Assembly: GCA_003521815.1 (NCBI GenBank) | Contig: DPHE01000077.1 | Location: 1-12,257, forward strand | Length of the DNA: 12,257 nt | Direction: 5' to 3' | Source: Colwellia sp. | Lineage (GTDB): Bacteria > Pseudomonadota > Gammaproteobacteria > Enterobacterales > Alteromonadaceae | Part shown: one piece after another, positions 6,224 to 12,257 of the stretch | Layout of the letters: every line of letters starts with the position of its first letter | How positions within the stretch are numbered: the first letter of the stretch is position 1 | Notes under the pieces: model-generated | Told to the model about the DNA's origin: nothing | Databases searched by the model: none | The model's input: only the letters and a program-made list of their open reading frames with translations | Made by a program: the position numbers and the translations under genes

Positions 6224-9200
6224 CTAATAGCCATAATCATCTTGTAACTTCTGTGCTAACTTAGCACTCATCATCGCTCTAAGTGCTGCAGGCTTGACCA
6301 ACTTACGCATAAAGCCAACATCGGCATTTTGTGCCTTATCCTCAATGCCTTGCTCTGAAGTCGCCGTAATTAATATCGCCGGTATATAATGATGACACTC
6401 TCGGCGTATATCCGAAATTAAGGTTAACCCATCGGCTTGTTGACCTGCTGGTAAGCCCGATTGATAGCCCAATTGATAATCAACTAATAAAATATCAATC
6501 TCATTTTGATGGTTAGCAAATTCCTGCAATGCTGTTTCACGTGAATTAGTAGCAAAAATATTACATTCCCATGCCGACAGTAATTCAACCATACCACTTA
6601 ATACATCGGGATCATTATCAATACACAACACCGTGATACCTTTTAAGCCCATGCTCATTGTCGGCATTACTGTTTTTGGTTTTATCATTAATTTAGTTGC
6701 TTTTTCTACCGAAATAGAAAATTTACACCCTTGGTTTTCTCTCGACTGTAAACTTAATGAATGTCCTAATAACTGCACTAATGATTGAGTAATATTTAAA
6801 CCTAAACCTAAGCCTCTACTTGACTGACTAGTAGCGGTGTCTAATTGCGTAAATTGCTCAAAAACTAGTTCCTGTTTTTCTAAAGGAATACCTGGACCAT
6901 TATCTAATATTTGAATAAAAACCTGCCCCTTAAACACCCGTGCACCCAATAACACTTTACCGGGGCTAGCATAACGAAAGGCATTTCCCACTAAATTTTG
7001 AATTATTCGCCTTAATAAGTGTTGATCAGATTTAATCCACACATGGGTTGCCACCAACCTAAATTCAATACCTTGCTCGATAGCCAGAGCAGAAAATTCT
7101 TGCGCTAAATTTTCAAATAAATCATTTAACGCAAATACTTCCACAAGCGGTTTAATGTTACCGCTTTCTAACCGAGCAATTTCGGCTAAATCAGCCAATA
7201 AATCATTTACCGCTTTAAGGGATCGGTCAATATTATCTACTTGTCTTTGTTGCTCAAACGATAAATTTTGTTGTTCTGTTAATGCGGAGGTAAACAAACG
7301 AGCAGCTTCCAAAGGCTGCATTAAATCATGGCTACAGGCTTTTAAATATTGGCTTTTTTTAAGGTGGGCTTGTTCCGCTTTCTCGTGGGCTATCGCTAAT
7401 GCTTCATTGGTTTTGGCTAATGTGAGTGTACGCTCATATACTCGCGTTTCTAAATCTAAATTCGCTTCTTTTAATACTTGCTCAGCTTGACGATACGCAG
7501 TGATATCCGAAAACAACATAACAAAGCCACCATCAGGTAATGGATTCCCTTCAATGCGAATAGTTTGCCCATTGGCTTGTTGTCTCTCGGAGCTATGAGG
7601 ACTGCCTTGGCGCAAATATTCAAGACGTCTGAAGACTTGCTTATCAATATCACCTACACCACAAAAACCGCGTTGCACATTATGACGAATCAATGATTCG
7701 ACAGGGCAGCCCACATAAACAATTTCAGAGGGATAATTAAATAAGTCTAAATATTTTTTATTCCATGCGACCAGTTTTAAATTTTCATCTACTATCGACA
7801 TACCTTCACTGGCATTTTCTATCGCACTCTGTAATAAGTTTTGTGAAAATTGCTGCTTTTGACTTGAAGCATCTTCAACCAATACAGCCAAGTCATCGAG
7901 GGCAAGATCTCTGCCATTTAGTGCTGAAGATAATACCAAACGTGCTGATGACGAACCCATGACCGTAGCTAAAGTGTTTTCAGTGTGTTGCAGTAAAAGT
8001 TGATTATAAGTCACATTACCTAGTTGCGCTTTATCATTAGCTGAAAGAAATAAACTAAAACCCACCTTCGCCTTAGGCTCGCCAACAAAGCGAGAAGCTA
8101 ACAGCTCTAATTCGCTCACATCAAGCTGACGTTTATTCTCTACTCTTGATAAGGCGGGTGATTGCCACTCTAAAAACAATGAGGCTTGTACTCGCTCTTG
8201 TACACTTTGTCGGCTTATCTGTGACAACGCCCACATCACAATGATGTTAGCCGCTAAACTAAATAGAGTTGCCGTCGTTTTAGCGGGTAAAATACCTTCA
8301 GCAAAAGGCGACGCATATAAGCCAAACTGAGGTAAAAAGTTTAAACTCAACCATAAAATAAAGCCCACTAATATGCCCGCATATACGCCCATTAAACTAG
8401 CTCGTCGCCAATAAAAAGCGACCACTAAGGCAGGCGTAAGCTGTGCAAAAGCACCAAAAGCCACCTCACCTAATGACGATAACGTATCAGGAGAGGCCAT
8501 CACAAACACACCGTATCCTGACATGATCACAAAGAATATCAAAAACTTACGTATATTTAATAACCGTTTTCTAAAATTATCGTAATTACTTTGTGCTACC
8601 TTTTGTTTGCGATAAAGCATAGGAAAAACAATTTCATTACTGAGCATGGTGCTTAACGCAATAGCCGAGATTATGACCATAGAACTGGCGGCTGAAACTG
8701 CGCCAAGAAAAGTTAATAAGGTCAACCATGTCTGCCCTCCAATGCTGGGTAAAAACAAAACGTAGGCATCAGAAGGAACGGTATCACCTAAGAGTAATTG
8801 CCCCGCCAAGCCTAACGGCGCGGCAAAAAAAGCAAATAAAAGTACATAAACAGGAAATATACGCCGACCTAACCAAGTGTCTTTTTGATCTTTCAGCTCA
8901 ACTACCATCACTTGAAACTGTCTAGGTAACGATAAGAATGCCGCCATCACAATGACTAACATAGCTGACATGGCACTAAGATTTTCCACATTCATTTGCT
9001 GTTCAAATTTCAAACTTGCACCCGATTGCTCCCATATATCTAAGGGCGAGTCAAATAACGAAAAGCAAACAAATAGCCCCACAGCAACAAAAGCAAAGAG
9101 TTTCACTAAAGATTCAAAGGCGATTGCCAACATTACTCCTGGATGTCGCTCAGTGACATCAATATTTCGAATACCAAATAAAATAGTAAACATAACTAAT

Positions 9201-9688
9201 ACTAAACTGACCACTAAACCAATGTGCCAATGACTTAAGCTTTGATCAATTTGTAACTGCTGAAAGGTATACACCATGGCTTTTAATTGCAAAGCTATAT
9301 AGGGCATGGTGCCGACAAACGCAACAATAGTAACCATAATGGCAAGATTATGTGATTTACCAAAACGTGCTGCTAGCAAGTCAGCAATAGAGGTTAAGTT
9401 GAGTTTTAAACTCACGCGAATAATACGCTGAATAAATGGCCAAGCTAAAATAAATAAGAGTATGGGTCCAAGATAAATAGGAATATGTGATAAAAAGTTA
9501 GTGGCAGCTTGTCCTGTAGTTCCTAAAAAACTCCATGAAGTACAGTAGACTCCTAGCGTTAACGCATAAATAATTCCTTGCGCTTTTTGCGCTAATTGAT
9601 GCTTATATTTATCCCCTAAAAAGGCGATAAAGAACAACAGTCCAATGTAAAGTAAACTGATACTGACTAATTGCCAATTGGGAAACAT
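6224..9688 (-). CDS. Sodium/solute symporter-hybrid histidine kinase fusion, CrbS/MxtR-like
   Basis: Inner-membrane sensor of 1154 residues. Residues about 1-490 are a sodium:solute symporter (SLC5-like) domain with about 13 hydrophobic segments, for example 7-24, 72-92, 115-135, 155-172, 240-258, 320-345 and 468-490. Residues about 500-610 form a linker in the place of the STAC domain. A PAS domain follows (about 615-735, SAIENASEGMSIVDENLKLV), then a coiled-coil stretch (735-780), a HisKA domain with His787 in ACSHDLMQPLEAARL, and an ATPase domain with Asn902, DNGPGIP (929-935) and RGLGLGL (958-964). The C-terminal receiver has Asp1024, Asp1026, phosphoacceptor Asp1070, Thr1108 and Lys1132. 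All catalytic residues are present, so it should be a working kinase/phosphatase. In known relatives it controls acetate use with a CrbR/ErdR regulator, which lies next door here. Whether the transporter part still moves a solute is unknown. AGAGAG before the ATG supports the start. Confidence 0.92.
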   Translation of the reverse strand: MFPNWQLVSISLLYIGLLFFIAFLGDKYKHQLAQKAQGIIYALTLGVYCTSWSFLGTTGQAATNFLSHIPIYLGPILLFILAWPFIQRIIRVSLKLNLTSIADLLAARFGKSHNLAIMVTIVAFVGTMPYIALQLKAMVYTFQQLQIDQSLSHWHIGLVVSLVLVMFTILFGIRNIDVTERHPGVMLAIAFESLVKLFAFVAVGLFVCFSLFDSPLDIWEQSGASLKFEQQMNVENLSAMSAMLVIVMAAFLSLPRQFQVMVVELKDQKDTWLGRRIFPVYVLLFAFFAAPLGLAGQLLLGDTVPSDAYVLFLPSIGGQTWLTLLTFLGAVSAASSMVIISAIALSTMLSNEIVFPMLYRKQKVAQSNYDNFRKRLLNIRKFLIFFVIMSGYGVFVMASPDTLSSLGEVAFGAFAQLTPALVVAFYWRRASLMGVYAGILVGFILWLSLNFLPQFGLYASPFAEGILPAKTTATLFSLAANIIVMWALSQISRQSVQERVQASLFLEWQSPALSRVENKRQLDVSELELLASRFVGEPKAKVGFSLFLSANDKAQLGNVTYNQLLLQHTENTLATVMGSSSARLVLSSALNGRDLALDDLAVLVEDASSQKQQFSQNLLQSAIENASEGMSIVDENLKLVAWNKKYLDLFNYPSEIVYVGCPVESLIRHNVQRGFCGVGDIDKQVFRRLEYLRQGSPHSSERQQANGQTIRIEGNPLPDGGFVMLFSDITAYRQAEQVLKEANLDLETRVYERTLTLAKTNEALAIAHEKAEQAHLKKSQYLKACSHDLMQPLEAARLFTSALTEQQNLSFEQQRQVDNIDRSLKAVNDLLADLAEIARLESGNIKPLVEVFALNDLFENLAQEFSALAIEQGIEFRLVATHVWIKSDQHLLRRIIQNLVGNAFRYASPGKVLLGARVFKGQVFIQILDNGPGIPLEKQELVFEQFTQLDTATSQSSRGLGLGLNITQSLVQLLGHSLSLQSRENQGCKFSISVEKATKLMIKPKTVMPTMSMGLKGITVLCIDNDPDVLSGMVELLSAWECNIFATNSRETALQEFANHQNEIDILLVDYQLGYQSGLPAGQQADGLTLISDIRRECHHYIPAILITATSEQGIEDKAQNADVGFMRKLVKPAALRAMMSAKLAQKLQDDYGY

Positions 9689-9795
9689 AGTAACTCTCTA
9701 TCATTGTCATTCTGAACCAGCTCAGAACCTAAAACTGCGTACTAAAGAATACCAATATATCTAACTAGTTACATCCTCATAAAGACAACTTTTAG

Positions 9796-9813
9796 CTATT
9801 TGTCGTCAAATAG
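9796..9813. promoter_or_regulatory. Perfect dyad, possible operator
   Basis: CTATTTG-TCGT-CAAATAG is a perfect seven-base inverted repeat with a four-base centre. G-U and A-U pairs extend it to 9794-9815 when read as RNA. It lies directly upstream of the candidate -35 of the riboswitch transcript and about 110 bases upstream of the kinase start. Size and position fit a dimeric regulator site. The binding protein is not identifiable. Confidence 0.45.
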
Positions 9814-9844
9814 TTGCGCAGCCATCTAAAAATTTTGCTAGACT
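9814..9844 (+). promoter_or_regulatory. Candidate promoter of the TPP riboswitch-receptor transcript
   Basis: TGC followed by TAGACT (9839-9844) resembles an extended -10 box. TTGCGC (9814-9819) lies 19 bases upstream. Transcription would begin near 9851, just before the first aptamer stem at 9853, which is where a riboswitch transcript should start. The -10 matches four of six bases, so the support is mainly positional. Confidence 0.42.
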
Positions 9845-9852
9845 GCAATCGA

Positions 9853-9995
9853 AACCAAGGAGTGCGATTTTATTTTTCTAAAATAAAGTTCCAATCGCTG
9901 AGATGTTGATGATATCAACAAACCCTTTGAACCTGGACGGGAATTAGTCAATAATTTAACAGTTATCGATTAATATAACCGGCGTAGGAATGGTT
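9853..9995 (+). ncRNA. TPP riboswitch (THI element)
   Basis: RNA aptamer that binds thiamine pyrophosphate and lowers expression of the gene that follows. The conserved pieces occur in the right order: GGAGTGC (9859-9865), CTGAGATG (9898-9905), ACCC then TTTGAACCTG (9922-9935), and CCGGCGTAGGAA (9979-9990). The expected stems pair: P1 AACCA (9853-9857) with TGGTT (9991-9995); P3 GCGATT (9864-9869) with AATCGC (9893-9898), capped by TTTATTTT (9869-9876) with AAAATAAA (9880-9887); an optional P3a GTTGAT/ATCAAC (9905-9919); and CGG with CCG in the P4/P5 arm. An unusually long extra stem closes that arm: about 9944-9954 pairs with 9964-9974, with one mismatch. P2 is imperfect (AAGGAGT against ACCCTTT). 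The identification is strong because consensus and pairings agree. Confidence 0.95.
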
Positions 9996-10071
9996 AGTGA
10001 TCAAATCACAGTCTATTCAAGATAACCTCCCAGTGCCGGATCCCATAGTATATTTTACTTATGAGATCTTT
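9996..10071 (+). promoter_or_regulatory. Leader and candidate expression platform of the TPP riboswitch
   Basis: About 76 bases lie between the aptamer and the receptor start codon. A small hairpin GTGAT-CAA-ATCAC (9997-10009) follows the aptamer at once. The segment 10026-10039 can pair with the aptamer's 3' strand 9979-9992 (seven pairs next to each other, including two G-U, then two G-C pairs after a mismatch), which would compete with the TPP-bound fold. AAGAT (10018-10022) can pair with ATCTT (10066-10070) over the weak ribosome binding site. No hairpin with a T-run is present, so control of translation is more likely than termination. Confidence 0.5.
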
Positions 10072-12204
10072 ATGAATTTTACCAAATCTACACTGACACT
10101 CGCAGTTTCTTCTGCGCTACTTTCAGCATCGTTTTTTAGCTTAAGCGCCACAGCTAATACAGCGCAAAAAACAATCAATACTATTGAAGTGATTACTGTT
10201 AATAGTGACTTTCGTCATCAAAATCTATTGAAAACCCCTGCTTCATTATCGGTATTAACTGATATTGAAATTAGACAACGCAATGCCCAACACCTTGAGG
10301 AATTAATAGCGGCTAGTCCCAACGTTAATTTTGCCAGTGGCTCACAACGCGCACGTTATTATCAAATTAGAGGCATTGGTGAACGCAGTCAATTTCAAGA
10401 GCCTATTAACCCTTCAGTGGGTATGATTATAGATGGCATCGATTTTACCGGTATCGGTAGTATTGCTAACCTTTTTGATGTGCAACAAGCTGAAGTTTTT
10501 CGTGGCCCTCAAGGCACACGTTTTGGCGCAAATGCGTTAGCCGGACTAATAAATATTACTACTAATGCACCAACAGACGAATTTGAAGGTGAGATTAAAG
10601 TAGATGCAGGTAATTATGATAGCTACGGTTTAGGCTTAGCACTTTCAGGCCCAGCAACAGACACTGTAAATTATCGCCTAGCAGCTAATCAATATAAAAG
10701 TGATGGTTTTATTGATAATACCTATTTAGCTAAAGATAATACTAACAACCGTGATGAAACCACAGTCAGAGGAAAAATATCAATAGAAGCTTCCCAAGAA
10801 CTAACGATAGACTTAGCCGCTTTCTACTTTGACTTCGATAACGGTTATGATGCCTTTTCACTGGATAACACCCGCGAAACCCTTTCTGATCAACCAGGTG
10901 TTGACCGTCAAAAAACATCTGCTTTTTCTGCTAGCTTTAACTACCAAGGTTTTGAAGCCTTTACGTTAATTGCTCTCGTTAGTGAAGTAGAGTCAGAGCT
11001 TGCTTATGGATACGATGAAGATTGGGCTTATGTGGGTATATCTGATCCTGAAAATATCGAAAATCAAGATTACGCTTATTGGGAATACTCATCTACCGAT
11101 TATTACTTTCGTGATAAATCAACACAAACTCTTGAGTTAAGAGCACTATCAAACGACAGCAGTAAATTATTCAACGGTTCAACTGATTGGGTTGTTGGCA
11201 TTTACGTTAAAAAGGACGATGAAGACTTACAGCGTCAATACACTTATTTAGACAATAACTTTAATTCAACTTTCGATACTCAATCAACCGCCATTTATAG
11301 TCAACTTGAGAGTCGATTAAATAACCAGTGGTCTTTAAGTACCGGCATTAGAATTGAAGAACGTAACGCTGATTATGTTAATTCAGACGGTTTTACTGAT
11401 AGTCTTGACGATATTATGGTCGGTGGAAAGCTAGTACTTAGTTTCCAGCAAAATAATACCAGTTTTTGGTATGGATCAATCAATCGCGGGTATAAGGCAG
11501 GTGGTGCAAATACCGATGGTAGCTTACCTGATGATTTACGAACCTTTGATCCTGAGTACTTAGTAAGTTACGAATTAGGTTACAAAGTCTCTTTATTCGA
11601 TAATGTAGCATTTGTTCGCACCGCTGTTTTTTATATGGACAGAAAAGATGTACAGGTAAAAAGTTCAAAAACTATTACCCGTGAAGATGGTAGTTCTGAA
11701 TTCATTGATTATTTAGGTAATGCTGCTAATGGCTCAAATATAGGTATTGAAATAGAAACTAATTTGCAGGTTAATGATTTATTAGAATTTTATGGTTCCG
11801 CCGGTTTATTAGATACTAAATTCAATGACTTCATCAATGCTGAAGGTGCTTCTTTAAGTGGACGTGAGCAAGCACATGCACCAAATTACCAATACAACTT
11901 AGGTATGAACATTACACCTAACGAAAATTGGTTATTTCATATTTCGGTAAACGGTAAAGATGAATACTTCTTTTCTGATAGCCACAATGAAAAATCAGAA
12001 TCTGTTACTTTACTCAATGCCTCAGTTAGTTACTTAAGCGATACTTATCAAGTTAAAGTTTGGGCGCGTAACCTAACAGACGAGAATTATGCTAATCGTG
12101 GTTTTTATTTTGGTAACGACCCAAGAGATGGGTATGCAGCTAAGCAATATACCCAGTTAGCTGAGCCATTAATTTTTGGTGTTACCTTAGATTATCAATT
12201 TTAA
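10072..12204 (+). CDS. TonB-dependent outer-membrane receptor under TPP riboswitch control, probable thiamine uptake
   Basis: Outer-membrane transporter that takes up a scarce ligand using energy passed on by TonB. It has 710 residues from the chosen ATG. Residues 1-28 are a signal peptide (MNFTKS, hydrophobic stretch, probable cut after ATA). A TonB box EVITV lies at 39-43. The plug domain (about 50-165) contains ELIAASPNV, IRGIG and EVFRGPQGTRFGANALAG. The rest is a 22-strand barrel ending in the terminal Phe of LDYQF. The riboswitch just upstream makes thiamine, a phosphate ester or a precursor the likely substrate; THI-element-linked receptors of this type have been described. A GTG at 9997 in the same frame would add 25 residues ahead of the signal peptide and overlap the aptamer hairpin region, so it was rejected. 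The chosen ATG has only a weak GAGA-type site, fitting translational control. Partner genes (inner-membrane transporter, kinase) may lie beyond the right edge. Confidence 0.9.
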   Translation: MNFTKSTLTLAVSSALLSASFFSLSATANTAQKTINTIEVITVNSDFRHQNLLKTPASLSVLTDIEIRQRNAQHLEELIAASPNVNFASGSQRARYYQIRGIGERSQFQEPINPSVGMIIDGIDFTGIGSIANLFDVQQAEVFRGPQGTRFGANALAGLINITTNAPTDEFEGEIKVDAGNYDSYGLGLALSGPATDTVNYRLAANQYKSDGFIDNTYLAKDNTNNRDETTVRGKISIEASQELTIDLAAFYFDFDNGYDAFSLDNTRETLSDQPGVDRQKTSAFSASFNYQGFEAFTLIALVSEVESELAYGYDEDWAYVGISDPENIENQDYAYWEYSSTDYYFRDKSTQTLELRALSNDSSKLFNGSTDWVVGIYVKKDDEDLQRQYTYLDNNFNSTFDTQSTAIYSQLESRLNNQWSLSTGIRIEERNADYVNSDGFTDSLDDIMVGGKLVLSFQQNNTSFWYGSINRGYKAGGANTDGSLPDDLRTFDPEYLVSYELGYKVSLFDNVAFVRTAVFYMDRKDVQVKSSKTITREDGSSEFIDYLGNAANGSNIGIEIETNLQVNDLLEFYGSAGLLDTKFNDFINAEGASLSGREQAHAPNYQYNLGMNITPNENWLFHISVNGKDEYFFSDSHNEKSESVTLLNASVSYLSDTYQVKVWARNLTDENYANRGFYFGNDPRDGYAAKQYTQLAEPLIFGVTLDYQF

Positions 12205-12220
12205 TTTTTTCACCCTTTGC

Positions 12221-12257
12221 TCCTTCGACAGGCTCAGGATGAACGGCGTGAGCCACC
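12221..12257 (+). repeat. Second copy of the REP-like repeat, cut by the window edge
   Basis: TCCTTCGACAGGCTCAGGAT followed by GAACGG (12221-12246) is the same family as the minus strand of 3830-3860, from which it differs mainly by lacking a short insertion between the two conserved blocks. It starts 16 bases after the receptor stop codon. It may continue past the window, so the inverted arm cannot be judged. GGCTCA and TGAGCC (12231-12236, 12249-12254) form a small inverted repeat within it. Confidence 0.7.

Larger units (their letters stand above)
9689..9850. other. Divergent intergenic region upstream of the kinase and the riboswitch
   Basis: This region separates the minus-strand kinase from the plus-strand riboswitch transcript. 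Near the kinase start it holds a small inverted repeat, TTCTGA (9710-9715) and TCAGAA (9722-9727), within a REP-like stretch. It also holds the dyad at 9796-9813 and a promoter candidate for the riboswitch. On the minus strand TTGTCT near 9782-9787, followed by A/T-rich sequence, could be part of a kinase promoter, but the match is weak. Confidence 0.5.

Noticed and set aside
7423..7436. Near-palindrome TGAGTGTACGCTCA as a second SlmA site
   Set aside because: The half-site spacing differs from GTGAGTACTCAC, and it lies inside the conserved coiled-coil coding region of the kinase.
7155..7490. Plus-strand open frame opposite the kinase gene
   Set aside because: It is antisense to the conserved HisKA and coiled-coil region, shows no recognisable domain and has no plausible ribosome binding context.
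9905..9919. GTTGAT-GAT-ATCAAC as an FNR-like site
   Set aside because: FNR sites have a four-base centre (TTGAT-N4-ATCAA); here it is three, and the sequence is explained by the optional P3a stem of the riboswitch.
9997..10010. GTGAT-CAA-ATCACA as a CRP-like site
   Set aside because: The half-sites are three bases apart instead of six, and the site lies downstream of the likely transcription start.
9997..10071. GTG at 9997 as the start of the receptor, preceded by AGGA
   Set aside because: It would put 25 polar residues before a textbook signal peptide, and its ribosome binding site is part of the conserved aptamer. The ATG at 10072 gives a normal signal peptide.

Overview
The window reads as chromosomal DNA of an A/T-rich marine gammaproteobacterium of the Colwellia/Thalassotalea/Alteromonadales kind. 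This is an inference from the close protein resemblance to enterobacterial and Vibrio/Shewanella homologues, the A/T-rich codon use and the gene order. Nothing in the window looks like a phage, plasmid or insertion sequence.

Layout. Positions 1-3794 hold the conserved gammaproteobacterial block mutM - rpmG - rpmB - radC - coaBC - slmA. On the minus strand are the first 15 codons of mutM (cut by the window edge), rpmG (L33), rpmB (L28) and radC. On the plus strand are coaBC (coenzyme A synthesis) and slmA (nucleoid occlusion). The dut gene, which sits between coaBC and slmA in E. coli, is missing here. A REP-like repeat follows slmA, and then comes pepD (aminoacyl-histidine dipeptidase). Positions 5503-9688 hold a convergent two-component pair: a LuxR/NarL-type response regulator (plus) and a very large hybrid kinase (minus) in which a sodium/solute-symporter-like membrane domain is fused to a linker region, PAS, kinase and receiver domains. 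This is the architecture of CrbS/MxtR with partner CrbR/ErdR, known to control acetate use through acetyl-CoA synthetase.

From about 9851 a TPP (thiamine pyrophosphate) riboswitch is recognisable from its conserved boxes and paired stems. It precedes a TonB-dependent outer-membrane receptor with a signal peptide, a TonB box and a plug domain. The receptor is therefore most likely a thiamine (or thiamine-precursor) transporter, repressed when TPP is plentiful. The window ends just after it, in a second copy of the repeat seen after slmA.

The most informative parts for follow-up are the riboswitch and its leader, where a segment downstream can pair with the 3' side of the aptamer; the symporter-kinase/regulator pair; a near-consensus SlmA-binding sequence over the rpmB ribosome binding site; and the loss of dut from an otherwise conserved neighbourhood. 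No tRNA, rRNA, CRISPR array or transposase gene was seen.
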